A stretch of 64,000 nt of DNA, taken from contig NZ_GL622200.1 of NCBI RefSeq assembly GCF_000185305.1, forward strand, positions 513,252-577,251, in the 5' to 3' direction. Every line of letters begins with the position of its first letter. Position 1 is the stretch's first letter. The notes beneath the pieces were generated by a model, which was given only the letters and a program-made list of their open reading frames with translations, had not been told where the DNA came from and searched no databases. The position numbers were made by a program, and so were the translations under genes. This stretch comes from Aggregatibacter segnis ATCC 33393 (GTDB taxonomy: Bacteria; Pseudomonadota; Gammaproteobacteria; Enterobacterales; Pasteurellaceae). Below, piece by piece: positions 40,598 through 50,362 of the stretch.

Positions 40598-40921
40598 TTA
40601 AACGTTAAAACTCTCACCGCAACCGCATTCGTCTTTGACGTTCGGATTGGTGAATTTGAACCCTTCGTTTAAGCCTTCTTTGGCAAAATCCAGCTGGGTG
40701 CCGTCTAAATAAACTAGACTTTTGGTGTCCACGATGACTTTCACGCCGTATTGTTCAAACACGTGATCGTCTGCATTTAACGCGTCCACAAATTCAAGCA
40801 TATAAGACAATCCGGAACAGCCGGAGGTTTTAATGCCCAAACGAAGCCCGATCCCTTTCCCACGTTTTGCTAAAAATGTTCTCACGCGATCTGCCGCGCT
40901 TTCGGTTAATGTGACTGACAT
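40598..40921 (-). CDS. iscA: Iron-sulfur assembly protein IscA
   Basis: A-type cluster carrier, 107 aa as in E. coli. The three conserved ligands are Cys35 (SGCSGLSY), Cys99 and Cys101 (DECGCG). ATG 40921 is chosen over an ATG two codons upstream because AGGA stands six bases before it. In most relatives iscA directly follows iscU; here two membrane-protein genes intervene. Confidence 0.97.
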   Translation of the reverse strand: MSVTLTESAADRVRTFLAKRGKGIGLRLGIKTSGCSGLSYMLEFVDALNADDHVFEQYGVKVIVDTKSLVYLDGTQLDFAKEGLNEGFKFTNPNVKDECGCGESFNV

Positions 40922-40962
40922 AATCATTCCTCTGATTTTGCTAAATAAACGTACAGTCGTTT

Positions 40963-41409
40963 TTACTGATCAAATAACTTGAATCCTACGAGACCAACGA
41001 TAAAAGATAAATAAGTCAATAATACGCTACAAATTGCCGCACGAAGCCAAGATTTTTGCATAAATTGCGGCTTAAAGAGCGCCGGAAAAATAGACACGAA
41101 ACCAGCGGCAAGACTCCATATAAGATAAATTACCCACATCGCCGCCCCGCCTTTAGGATCGCCGCTGGTGATTGATAAATAAGCGAAAAGCGCAAACAGC
41201 GAAGTAATTGCCAACGCCGAACCGGTGACTGCTGCTGCGCGTACCCGCGTATAGAAAATCGTCGCGGCAAACAAACAGCCCCAATAATAAGCTAAATTTA
41301 ACAGGGTCAATTCGTCAAAAAACGTCGGTGTAATATAGGCGGTATATATCACCGGCACCAAAACACCGACGAGTATTGCCGCGATAGCCAATTTCTTTTC
41401 TGTGGTCAT
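40963..41409 (-). CDS. Unknown small membrane protein inside the isc operon (paralogue B)
   Basis: 148 aa with about five transmembrane segments (roughly 5-25, 35-54, 58-80, 89-111, 121-146). I recognise no family. It shares with the upstream gene the N-terminus MTTEKK, an SGDPK motif before the fourth segment, a SWL-A-I stretch and a TYLS motif in the last segment, so the pair arose by tandem duplication. GAGGAAA gives it a good ribosome site. It lies 12 bases after paralogue A and 41 before iscA, in the same direction. A role in iron or sulfur supply, or in membrane anchoring of Isc, is only a guess from position. Confidence 0.8.
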   Translation of the reverse strand: MTTEKKLAIAAILVGVLVPVIYTAYITPTFFDELTLLNLAYYWGCLFAATIFYTRVRAAAVTGSALAITSLFALFAYLSITSGDPKGGAAMWVIYLIWSLAAGFVSIFPALFKPQFMQKSWLRAAICSVLLTYLSFIVGLVGFKLFDQ

Positions 41410-41421
41410 GTGTTTCCTCGG

Positions 41422-41877
41422 TTAAAGTGCGGTTAATTTTAGAATTAATATCGCCAGTACAACGCTTAAATAAGTATATCCCGCGGACGCAATTAACGCG
41501 CTTAACCAAGAGCGGGTAAATAATTTAGGCTTTTTTCGTGCAGGGTAGAGGGAGAGCAATCCCGCAAACACACTCCACGCGAAATAAAGCGTCCAAAATA
41601 TCGTATCGCTTTTCGGATCGCCGCTCATGCCTAAATCAACCAGCAGAAAAAGGCTCATGGTGGCCAACTGGGCGCCGATAAACGCGGCGGGGCGAAGGCG
41701 GCTATAAAGCACGGTCGGCAGAAACAGGGTGATCCAATAAAAAAGTGTGCCGCCGCTAATGAAATCGGCTTTGCCGAACGTGTATCTGAGATATGAACCG
41801 TAAAAATGTTCATAAGCTAGCGGAAATAAGATGCCGATACACAACACGGCAAGGGCAATTTTCTTTTCAGTCGTCAT
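41422..41877 (-). CDS. Unknown small membrane protein inside the isc operon (paralogue A)
   Basis: 151 aa, about five transmembrane segments, paralogous to the next gene downstream (shared MTTEKK start, SGDPK motif, SWLSALI and TYLS). No family or catalytic motif is recognised and there are almost no Cys or His residues, so metal binding is unlikely. Its start (ATG 41877) has no clear ribosome site. An inverted uptake-signal pair lies between iscU and this gene, which could partly uncouple it from iscU transcription. Confidence 0.75.
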   Translation of the reverse strand: MTTEKKIALAVLCIGILFPLAYEHFYGSYLRYTFGKADFISGGTLFYWITLFLPTVLYSRLRPAAFIGAQLATMSLFLLVDLGMSGDPKSDTIFWTLYFAWSVFAGLLSLYPARKKPKLFTRSWLSALIASAGYTYLSVVLAILILKLTAL

Positions 41878-41898
41878 TTTTATGTTGTTATAAAGTAC

Positions 41899-41956
41899 AA
41901 AGTGCGGTGACTTTTTTACCCGTTTTTAAAAACGCGCCAAAAAACGACCGCACTTT
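41899..41956 (-). terminator. Inverted uptake signals after iscU (possible attenuator)
   Basis: AAAGTGCGGT and ACCGCACTTT arms about 38 bases apart, with short complementary stretches inside. The minus-strand T tail is weak, so partial readthrough into the membrane genes and iscA is likely. Confidence 0.45.
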
Positions 41957-41964
41957 TTTGCCGA

Positions 41965-42348
41965 TTAAGACCCTTTTTTCGCTTTGTAGTCGGCGATGGC
42001 GGCTTTGATGGCGTCTTCTGCTAAAATGGAGCAGTGCACTTTTACCGGCGGTAATTCAAGTTCTTCCGCGATTTGGCTGTTTTTAATGGCGCCCGCTTCT
42101 TCCAAGGATTTGCCTTTTACCCACTCGGTGATGAGGGAGCTGGAGGCGATTGCCGAGCCGCAGCCGTAGGTTTTGAATTTGGCGTCTTCAATAATGCCGT
42201 CATCATTTACGCGGATTTGTAATTGCATTACGTCGCCACATGCCGGTGCGCCCACCATGCCGGTGCCGACCGCGCTGTCTTTTTTGTCCATAGAACCCAC
42301 GTTACGCGGGTTTTCGTAATGATCGATCACTTTTTCGCTATATGCCAT
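41965..42348 (-). CDS. iscU: Iron-sulfur cluster scaffold IscU
   Basis: 127-aa scaffold on which IscS-derived sulfur and iron are assembled. Ligands Cys37, Asp39, Cys63, His105 and Cys106 are all present, as is the HscA recognition motif LPPVK (99-103). It follows iscS by 56 bases. Confidence 0.98.
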   Translation of the reverse strand: MAYSEKVIDHYENPRNVGSMDKKDSAVGTGMVGAPACGDVMQLQIRVNDDGIIEDAKFKTYGCGSAIASSSLITEWVKGKSLEEAGAIKNSQIAEELELPPVKVHCSILAEDAIKAAIADYKAKKGS

Positions 42349-42404
42349 TTTTTATTCCTTCCTAAAATATTGTTTTTATTGGGCGGTTTGCTCCGCCCGT
42401 TAAA

Positions 42405-43619
42405 TTAGTGGGCTGACCACTCAATGGTGTTTAAGTCGATGCCTTCTTTGAACATGTCCCAAAGCGGAGATAATGCGCGTAATTTTTCCACCGCACCTTT
42501 CATTAAGCTGATGGTGTAGTCGATTTCTTCTTCGGTGGTGAAACGGCCTAAAGTGAAACGAATCGAGCTGTGTGCCAATTCATCATTGCGGCCTAACGCA
42601 CGTAACACATAAGACGGTTCAAGGCTCGCAGACGTACAAGCGGATCCTGAGGATACCGCAATGTCGCGTAATGCCATCATTAAAGACTCACCTTCTACAT
42701 AATTGAAACTGATGTTGAGGTTGTTGGCGACACGGTGTTCCATGGAGCCGTTAACGTAGGTTTCTTCGATATCTTTTAAACCGTTGTATAAACGATCGCG
42801 AAGGGCTTTAATGCGTGGAATTTCTGTTGCCATTTCTTCTTTTGCGATGCGATAAGCTTCACCCATACCAACGATTTGGTGGACAGGTAATGTACCGGAA
42901 CGCATACCGCGCTCATGACCACCACCGTGAATAATCGCTTCTAAGCGAATACGTGGTTTGCGGCGAACGTACAATGCACCGATGCCTTTTGGTCCGTATA
43001 ATTTGTGGCTGGACATGGACATTAAATCGACCGGTAATTCAGCAAGATTGATCTCCACTTTGCCCACACTTTGGGTGGCGTCTACGTGGAAAATGGTTTT
43101 GTTTGCACGGCATAATTCGCCAATCGCTTGAATGTCTTGAATCACACCGATTTCATTGTTCACGTGCATAATAGAGACGACGATAGTATCAGGGCGAAGT
43201 GCCGCTTTGAATTTTTCTAAATCCACTAAACCATCGGATTCCGGTTCTAAATAAGTAACTTCAAAACCTTCGCGTTCTAGTTGACGGCAAGTATCCAACA
43301 CCGCTTTGTGCTCAGTTTTGCAAGTGATAATGTGCTTGCCTTTGGTTTGATAAAAATGTGCCGCACCTTTGATCGCCAGATTGTCTGATTCTGTTGCGCC
43401 GGAAGTGAAAACAATTTCACGGGAATCGGCACCGATGAGATCGGCAATTTGATTACGCGCAATATCAACCGCTTCTTCGGCTTGCCAGCCGAATTTGTGG
43501 GAACGAGATGCCGGGTTGCCGAAAACGCCATCGATGGTTAAGTATTCCATCATTTTTTTCGCGACGCGTTCGTCCACCGGGCAAGTTGCCGCATAATCTA
43601 AATAAATAGGTAATTTCAT
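42405..43619 (-). CDS. iscS: Cysteine desulfurase IscS
   Basis: PLP enzyme (404 aa) providing persulfide sulfur for Fe-S clusters, tRNA thiolation and other pathways. PLP Lys is in [10 protein letters not shown], and the catalytic Cys lies in the flexible loop [14 protein letters not shown]. The second of two adjacent ATG codons (43619) is chosen: spacing from AGGAG is six bases and the protein then begins [12 protein letters not shown]. It follows iscR by 37 bases. Confidence 0.98.
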   Translation of the reverse strand: MKLPIYLDYAATCPVDERVAKKMMEYLTIDGVFGNPASRSHKFGWQAEEAVDIARNQIADLIGADSREIVFTSGATESDNLAIKGAAHFYQTKGKHIITCKTEHKAVLDTCRQLEREGFEVTYLEPESDGLVDLEKFKAALRPDTIVVSIMHVNNEIGVIQDIQAIGELCRANKTIFHVDATQSVGKVEINLAELPVDLMSMSSHKLYGPKGIGALYVRRKPRIRLEAIIHGGGHERGMRSGTLPVHQIVGMGEAYRIAKEEMATEIPRIKALRDRLYNGLKDIEETYVNGSMEHRVANNLNISFNYVEGESLMMALRDIAVSSGSACTSASLEPSYVLRALGRNDELAHSSIRFTLGRFTTEEEIDYTISLMKGAVEKLRALSPLWDMFKEGIDLNTIEWSAH

Positions 43620-43656
43620 CATTCACTCCTAAATAGTTTTATTTTAAACCGCACTT

Positions 43657-44139
43657 TTAGCTATGTTGTGCGTTATTCGTTTTTATTACGAGAAGATTTT
43701 CTAAATCTTGATGTTTGTACTGGGATGGCTTCTTTTGTTTGTGTTGAGAGACCAATTCAGCCAATGTGATTTCATTTAAGAAATCTGCAATACGTTGACT
43801 CAGCTTGTCCCATAAGGTATGCGTTAAGCATTCCTGTCCGTTTTGGCAATTGCCTTTCCCTAAACATTTCGTGGTATCAATATTTTCATTTACCGCAGCA
43901 ATGATCATACCGATGGAAATGTCTTCCGGCATGTGACCTAATTTATAGCCGCCACCCGGTCCGCGCACACTTTTGACTAAATTATTGCGGCGTAGTTTTG
44001 CAAACAGCTGTTCCAAATAAGAAAGGGAAATGTGTTGTCGCTCGGAAATATCGGACAAACTTACGGGACCATTATCGGCATGAATAGCAATATCTAAGAT
44101 TGCGGTGACTGCATAACGACCTTTCGAGGTTAATTTCAT
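43657..44139 (-). CDS. iscR: Fe-S cluster regulator IscR
   Basis: Rrf2-family [2Fe-2S] sensor (160 aa) that represses the isc operon when clusters are sufficient. An N-terminal winged helix ([16 protein letters not shown] to about residue 65) is followed by cluster ligands Cys92, Cys98 and Cys104 with His107. First gene of the isc operon; an IscR-type palindrome overlaps its promoter. Confidence 0.97.
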   Translation of the reverse strand: MKLTSKGRYAVTAILDIAIHADNGPVSLSDISERQHISLSYLEQLFAKLRRNNLVKSVRGPGGGYKLGHMPEDISIGMIIAAVNENIDTTKCLGKGNCQNGQECLTHTLWDKLSQRIADFLNEITLAELVSQHKQKKPSQYKHQDLENLLVIKTNNAQHS

Positions 44140-44182
44140 CTTTTATGTTCCTAAATAAAAAAATAATCAATTAAGCGAAGAA

Positions 44183-44214
44183 ATCTTACATTGTTGACTC
44201 TTACAGTCAACTAT
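44183..44214 (-). promoter_or_regulatory. iscR promoter with overlapping type 1 IscR site
   Basis: On the minus strand TTGACT (44210-44205), a 16-base spacer and TAAGAT (44188-44183) form a good sigma-70 promoter. GTTGACT and AGTCAAC (44193-44211) form a palindrome around the -35, matching the type 1 IscR motif (ATASYYGACT...AGTC). Repression by holo-IscR is inferred from E. coli. Confidence 0.8.
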
Positions 44215-44221
44215 TATTCTT

Positions 44222-44947
44222 TTACGATTTAAGTTTTTTTTCAACCGCACTTAACATGCCGAGCAAAATATGAAGTTCTGTTTTTTCGACTTCAGCACGG
44301 CTATATAAGCGTCGGAGTTTTTGCATGACACCTTGATTTTGAATAAAGCCAAGGGATTGATAAAGCTGCTCGGTACGCGTAAAAAAATAGTCCAACTCTT
44401 GCATTTGCGGATATACGTCAGGCTGCGTTTGTGTCATTTTCTGATTTTCTTCGCGCTGTGTTGCCAAGTAAGCCATGCGTATTTCGTAACTGATTAATTG
44501 TACCGCCATGGCTAAATTTAACGAGGCATAATCCGGATTTGCAGGAATCGTCACATGATAGTGGCATTTGAGCAATTCTTCATTGGTTAAACCGACACGC
44601 TCACGTCCAAATACAATCGCTACTTTTCCACTTATCGCATGATTAATGGCTTTTTCCCCACATTCGCGTGGCTCAATGAGCGAGTTTTGCAAATGACGCA
44701 ATCTTGCACTAGTGCCAATTACTAACGAGCAATCGGCAACGGCTTCGGAAAAGTTTTCTACAACGACCGCACTTTTCACCACATCTTCTGCGCCGGCAGC
44801 AAGGGCAATGGCTTGATCATCCACGCCTTGTTTTGGCGCCACTAACACTAAATCTGTTAATCCCATTGTTTTCATTGCTCGTGCGGTGGAACCGATGTTG
44901 CCACTGTGCGAGGTTTCAATTAAAACAATTCGAATATTTTCCAACAT
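44222..44947 (-). CDS. trmJ: tRNA (cytidine/uridine-32-2'-O)-methyltransferase TrmJ
   Basis: SPOUT-class SAM-dependent methyltransferase (241 aa) for position 32 of several tRNAs. Begins MLENIRIVLIETSHSGNIGSTARAMKTMGL, with the SPOUT knot motifs VFGRERVGLTNEEL and IPANPDYASLNLAMAVQL. The start at 44947 is at the conserved MLENIRI; the upstream frame is not conserved. It ends immediately before the iscR promoter and is divergent from suhB, the E. coli order. Two uptake signals lie inside. Confidence 0.95.
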   Translation of the reverse strand: MLENIRIVLIETSHSGNIGSTARAMKTMGLTDLVLVAPKQGVDDQAIALAAGAEDVVKSAVVVENFSEAVADCSLVIGTSARLRHLQNSLIEPRECGEKAINHAISGKVAIVFGRERVGLTNEELLKCHYHVTIPANPDYASLNLAMAVQLISYEIRMAYLATQREENQKMTQTQPDVYPQMQELDYFFTRTEQLYQSLGFIQNQGVMQKLRRLYSRAEVEKTELHILLGMLSAVEKKLKS

Positions 44948-45100
44948 GATCATTTTTATCTTATTCAATAGCGGGGCGTATTCTACCATAAATACCCCTT
45001 GTATTTAGTCAACAATTCTAAAAATTTTTCTGATAGCTATTTTCTTTTAAATCTCTTATAATCGCGCACCTAAATTGTTCTTTAAAATCCGGTGGAATTT

Positions 45101-45901
45101 ATGAATCCTATGTTAAATATCGCGATTCGTGCAGCACGAAAAGCGGGCAATATTATTGCAAAAAACTACGAACGTCGTGACGACATCGTCACCATGGAAA
45201 AAAGCAAAAATGACTATGTAACCAACGTAGATAAAGCGTCAGAAGAAGCGATTATCGAAGTCATTAAAAAATCTTACCCCGACCACACCATCATCACCGA
45301 AGAAAGCGGTGCATTAGAAGGCAGTGATAACGATGTTCAATGGGTGATTGATCCACTGGATGGCACCACAAACTTTGTAAAAGGTTTGCCTCATTTCTCC
45401 GTTTCTATTGCTATTCGTGTTAAAGGCCGCACCGAAGTGGCCGTGGTTTATGATCCTATCCGTAACGAATTATTTACTGCAGTGCGTGGCGAAGGCGCAA
45501 AATTAAACGAACAGCGTTTACGTGTTGAAAACAAACGCGATTTATCCGGTGCTGTACTTGCTACCGGTTTCCCATTCAAACAACCGAAATACATGCCAAT
45601 GCAATTCAATATGATGCAAAGCTTGATTGAAGAGGCGGCTGATTTCCGCCGCACCGGTTCTGCTGCGTTGGATCTTTGCTATGTGGCATCCGGTCGTTTA
45701 GACGGGTATTTTGAATACGGCATCAAAGCTTGGGATGTGGCGGCAGGCGATTTAATCGTTCGTGAAGCAGGCGGTATCGTGACAGACTACAATGCTGGTC
45801 ATAGTTACTTAAAAGCCGGCCATATTGTTGCCGCAGCACCACGCGTGCTAAAAGAAATGTTGAATAAAATTCAGCCTTGCTTAGCCGAAGATTTAAAATA
45901 A
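45101..45901 (+). CDS. suhB: Inositol-1-monophosphatase SuhB
   Basis: Inositol monophosphatase family protein (266 aa). In E. coli, SuhB also joins the Nus complex for rRNA antitermination. Metal-binding motifs EESG (about 66-69), DPLDGTTNF (84-92) and WDVAAGDLIVREAGG are intact. ATG 45101 (MNPMLNIAIRAAR) is chosen over an ATG three codons upstream, with GGTGG nearby. TATAAT at 45057-45062 is a plausible -10. Confidence 0.96.
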   Translation: MNPMLNIAIRAARKAGNIIAKNYERRDDIVTMEKSKNDYVTNVDKASEEAIIEVIKKSYPDHTIITEESGALEGSDNDVQWVIDPLDGTTNFVKGLPHFSVSIAIRVKGRTEVAVVYDPIRNELFTAVRGEGAKLNEQRLRVENKRDLSGAVLATGFPFKQPKYMPMQFNMMQSLIEEAADFRRTGSAALDLCYVASGRLDGYFEYGIKAWDVAAGDLIVREAGGIVTDYNAGHSYLKAGHIVAAAPRVLKEMLNKIQPCLAEDLK

Positions 45902-45960
45902 GACGAAAATCGACCGCACTTTTGTATTGAGTTTTCAATGTTGTCGAATTTCAGAAACAC

Positions 45961-45990
45961 AAAACGCCCGTTTATTACGGGCGTTTTTTT
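45961..45990. terminator. Terminator between suhB and yedE
   Basis: AAAACGCCCG / CGGGCGTTTTTTT hairpin with TTTATTA loop; convergent genes on both sides. Confidence 0.9.
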
Positions 45991-46007
45991 ATCTCGCTAT
46001 GGAGGAT

Positions 46008-47069
46008 TTAGGCTTTTGATTTATTGGTTACGCCAATGTAAACACAGGCGGCAAAGCCAAGTACTAAAACGTGCGGCGTATAAGCTGTAACACCGTTAGG
46101 TGAAGCTGCTAAACCGAAGTTATGTGCCGCAGCCGCACCTAATAGCATACCTAATACAAATAATGCCGCGTCATTGTTTCCTTCTCCGATATTCACCAAT
46201 TGTTTACCCGGGCAACCGCCACCAAGGGAGAAACACAATCCGCATAATGCCATGGCAAAGAAGTTCCAGATATATTGATTATGTGCGATAGGTTGCTGTT
46301 CAAATCCTACATGGAATTGTCCGAGCAAGCTGTTGGTGATCGCAGCGAACACAACCAAGGCGATAACACCGTTCAAAAGCTGTGTGTCGCGGAACAATAC
46401 GAAGTTACGGAATGCGCCAATTGTGCAGAAACGGGATTTTTGCATTAATACACCAAGCAATGCGCCGCCGGCAAGCGACATCCAAACGGCAGGGTGTTGT
46501 GCGCCCGGGCCTTTTTCTGAAAAGTAAATAGCCAGATTTTCGCCAAATTTAAATTGAGTTAAAAGCAAGATGAGTAAGGCCAAGGTAAATAGCACGCCAA
46601 TGAGCCCTGACGATTTGCTTTGTTCACTTGATTTTCCTAAGGAAAAACCGCGATTCGCAAAGAAAATACCGCCTAATATCCCGGCGAATAAACCAACGAT
46701 TCCCGCAATGGCAGTGAGATCGCCACCGCCTAGGCGCAAATAAGCACGCCATGGACAGCCTAAGAAAATCAGTGCACCGATCATGGCAAAGAACCCAAGG
46801 ATAATGCGAGCCAACGGCGCAGAGCCACCGCGTGGTCGGAATTCCTTAGAAAAATAGGCACTGGCAAGCGCACCTAAAACTAAGCCGATAAGTTCGGGAC
46901 GAATATATTGTAGCGGAGCGGCGCGATGGAGCCCTAATGCACCGGCGGTATCTCGTAAGAAACACGCCGCACAGAAACCCATATTGCCGGGATTGCCATT
47001 GTAGGTTAGAAGTGGAGCAACGATACCAAGTGCAGCACCTGCAACCACAGGCCAAGTGAAAATTTTCAT
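46008..47069 (-). CDS. yedE: YedE-family sulfur/selenium membrane transporter
   Basis: Polytopic membrane protein (353 aa) with about nine to ten helices, belonging to the YeeE/YedE thiosulfate/selenium transport family. Conserved Cys motifs sit in membrane contexts: FCAACF (33, 36), LGCPWRAYLRLGGGD (Cys105), KSRFCTIGAFR and GGGCPGKQL. These Cys motifs are typical of the form annotated as a putative selenium transporter that co-occurs with selenophosphate metabolism. The usual partner gene yedF (TusA-like) is not adjacent here. The upstream region carries a strong hairpin and an FNR-like sequence. Confidence 0.85.
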   Translation of the reverse strand: MKIFTWPVVAGAALGIVAPLLTYNGNPGNMGFCAACFLRDTAGALGLHRAAPLQYIRPELIGLVLGALASAYFSKEFRPRGGSAPLARIILGFFAMIGALIFLGCPWRAYLRLGGGDLTAIAGIVGLFAGILGGIFFANRGFSLGKSSEQSKSSGLIGVLFTLALLILLLTQFKFGENLAIYFSEKGPGAQHPAVWMSLAGGALLGVLMQKSRFCTIGAFRNFVLFRDTQLLNGVIALVVFAAITNSLLGQFHVGFEQQPIAHNQYIWNFFAMALCGLCFSLGGGCPGKQLVNIGEGNNDAALFVLGMLLGAAAAHNFGLAASPNGVTAYTPHVLVLGFAACVYIGVTNKSKA

Positions 47070-47105
47070 AATGAGACCTTTGTGATATCTGAAGTTAAAT
47101 TGAAT

Positions 47106-47135
47106 TGTGTGTTTTTAATGATTAAAAACACACAC
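47106..47135. promoter_or_regulatory. Strong palindrome upstream of yedE
   Basis: GTGTGTTTTTAAT and ATTAAAAACACAC form a long perfect inverted repeat almost without loop, about 37 bases before the yedE start. No T run follows on the minus strand, so it is more likely an operator or leader hairpin than a terminator. Confidence 0.5.
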
Positions 47136-47182
47136 ATTGTAGAAAAGTCGCCAATATAAAGAAACCGGCTTTTTATCAGATC

Positions 47183-47196
47183 GTGAGCTGGATCAA
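47183..47196. promoter_or_regulatory. FNR-like site upstream of yedE
   Basis: GTGAGCTGGATCAA has a perfect ATCAA half and three of five matches in the other half of TTGAT-N4-ATCAA. Anaerobic control of a selenium-linked transporter would make sense but this is a weak match. Confidence 0.3.
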
Positions 47197-47248
47197 GGAT
47201 TTGCAAAAACAAGGCGAAAATGCACCGCACTTTCTAGTCTAAATGGAT

Positions 47249-47920
47249 TCACAGCCAACGGGTTAAATGCAATTCCACAATATCCACGATGTGTTTTAAG
47301 AATGTAGTGTCTTGCCCATTATGGAAACGGGCAGTATCTCGGGAGGTGAATAATAAAAGTGCGGTCGGTTTGTGGCTTGTTTTTGCGCCAAGCAGACAAA
47401 TTGCCACGGAGCCAATGGGAAATTCTTCCGGCAGAAACATCAGGTGTTTTTCTTTGTTGCTTAAATCGCCCAAGTAAAATTGGCGCAAGCCGAGACGTTC
47501 CAAGCGAATCAGTTCAAACGCCTTGCGATCAATCCAATATTGTTCGGGAATGGATTCATTTGTTTGCCATGCATCTCGAAACAGCAATATTTTTGCACCG
47601 TCCAGTTCATAGGATTGCGCCCACTGTTTCAATTTTTCTTCGCCCTGTTGGAAATCTTCCGCTTGAAACAATTTCTTTTGTAAGGGCATAAGCGCATAGA
47701 AAATGTCCGCCTCTTGATAGGCAAGCTGATGAAATTTTTCTAAGAACGCTGTAAGTGTTTTGATTTGTTGGCGTTGCTGTTCTAGCTGTGCTTCTACTAA
47801 AGATAGCGTGCCTTTTTGCGGATGAACCACGGACAGTTTGGCAAGCAAATCAGGATGAGTGGTGAAAAAATTAGGGTATTCGGTTAGGTATTCGACGACG
47901 TTTTTTTCCTGTTCATTCAT
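47249..47920 (-). CDS. DUF484 family protein
   Basis: Cytoplasmic protein of 223 aa from the DUF484 family, which has a GAF-like fold. The N-terminus NVVEYLTEYPNFFTTHPDLLAKL and the following coiled coil (about 45-75) are typical of the family. In E. coli the homologue is encoded near xerC and dapF; here it follows purA. Function unknown. Start at ATG 47920; the nine upstream codons are not conserved. Confidence 0.85.
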   Translation of the reverse strand: MNEQEKNVVEYLTEYPNFFTTHPDLLAKLSVVHPQKGTLSLVEAQLEQQRQQIKTLTAFLEKFHQLAYQEADIFYALMPLQKKLFQAEDFQQGEEKLKQWAQSYELDGAKILLFRDAWQTNESIPEQYWIDRKAFELIRLERLGLRQFYLGDLSNKEKHLMFLPEEFPIGSVAICLLGAKTSHKPTALLLFTSRDTARFHNGQDTTFLKHIVDIVELHLTRWL

Positions 47921-47938
47921 AAAAAACTCTCCAAAAAA

Positions 47939-47975
47939 GAACCGCACTTTGATGGCTCAAAAGTGCGGTCATTTT
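47939..47975 (-). terminator. Terminator of purA from inverted uptake signals
   Basis: ACCGCACTTTGA and CAAAAGTGCGGTC arms with a short loop. On the minus strand it is followed by TTCTTTTTT, directly after purA. Confidence 0.85.
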
Positions 47976-47986
47976 TCTATGCGTTT

Positions 47987-49300
<1,314 letters not shown>

Positions 49301-49373
49301 TTAAGCTAGTTTATAAAAATCAACGGTTGCTTACTTTACTCTTTTTAACCTTTGATCTCAATGAGATTTATGA

Positions 49374-50339
49374 CTATTTATTGGCTAAAATGACCGCTCT
49401 TTTCGGGGCAGGATAGCCTTCGATGGTTTTGCTGTGATCTGCCGGATCGAGAAAATCAATTAAGGATTCATTTTCTAACCAATCGGTTTTGCGCTGTTCC
49501 TCTAATGAGGTGACGGCGACATCCACACAACGCACATTTTTAAAGCCGGTTTTTTGTAGCCAATGAATCAGTGCGGCAACGGACGGAATAAAATATACAT
49601 TTTTCATTTTGGCGTAGCGATCCATCGGCACCAACACAGTGTTTTCATCGCCGTCCACTACTAAGGTTTCGAGCACCAATTCACCGCCGTTCACCAATTG
49701 GGCGCGCAGTTGGGAAAGATGATCTAGGGGCGATTTGCGGTGATATAACACCCCCATAGAAAACACCGTATCAAACGCCGCAAGCGGTTGCATTTGCTCA
49801 ATACCGAGCGGAATCAAATTGGCACGACGATCGTCATTTAATAATTTGCGTACCGCTTCAAATTGACATAAGAACAATTCCGTCGGGTCGATGCCCACCA
49901 CCATTTTTGCGCCTTCGCCCACCATGCGCCACATGTGATAGCCACTGCCGCAACCCACATCTAAAATCGTGCGATCTTGCAACGGCGCTAAATGCGGTAG
50001 CACGCGATCCCATTTGAAATCGGAGCGCCATTCGCAATCCACATGAATGCCAAGCAAATGATAAGGCCCTTTGCGCCATGGCATGAGTTGTTTTAAATGG
50101 TGAATAATGCGCTGGCGTTCGCCATCGGAAAGCGCAGAATCGCACTCAGATTTGACCGCACTTTTTAGATCAATACGGGATGCCGACAAGTGCGGTAGGA
50201 ATTCTACGACTTTTGCCCATTTGGCATATTCCCCGTGGGTTTGCTGTTGCCATTGTTTCATTTGTAATGGCAAGGTTTCCAACCAAGGGGAAAGATGGGT
50301 CGTAGCAATTTGTTGATAAAAAGGGCGAAAATCGATCAT
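49374..50339 (-). CDS. cmoB: tRNA U34 carboxymethyltransferase CmoB
   Basis: Uses carboxy-SAM to convert ho5U34 to cmo5U34 in tRNAs. 321 aa with a Rossmann SAM fold: motif [16 protein letters not shown], then GIDPTELF, then [15 protein letters not shown], all typical of CmoB. cmoA, which makes carboxy-SAM, is not in the window. Two uptake signals lie in the 5' part. Confidence 0.95.
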   Translation of the reverse strand: MIDFRPFYQQIATTHLSPWLETLPLQMKQWQQQTHGEYAKWAKVVEFLPHLSASRIDLKSAVKSECDSALSDGERQRIIHHLKQLMPWRKGPYHLLGIHVDCEWRSDFKWDRVLPHLAPLQDRTILDVGCGSGYHMWRMVGEGAKMVVGIDPTELFLCQFEAVRKLLNDDRRANLIPLGIEQMQPLAAFDTVFSMGVLYHRKSPLDHLSQLRAQLVNGGELVLETLVVDGDENTVLVPMDRYAKMKNVYFIPSVAALIHWLQKTGFKNVRCVDVAVTSLEEQRKTDWLENESLIDFLDPADHSKTIEGYPAPKRAVILANK

Positions 50340-50362
50340 ATCGTTATCTCGGTGAATTAAGG

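Noticed and set aside
46280-46330. tRNA-like GTTCAAATC sequence
   Set aside because: It lies inside yedE coding sequence and no cloverleaf can be drawn around it.
49318-49333. PurR box upstream of purA
   Set aside because: Only the central CAACCGTTG resembles the consensus; outer positions do not fit, so it is not listed as a site.
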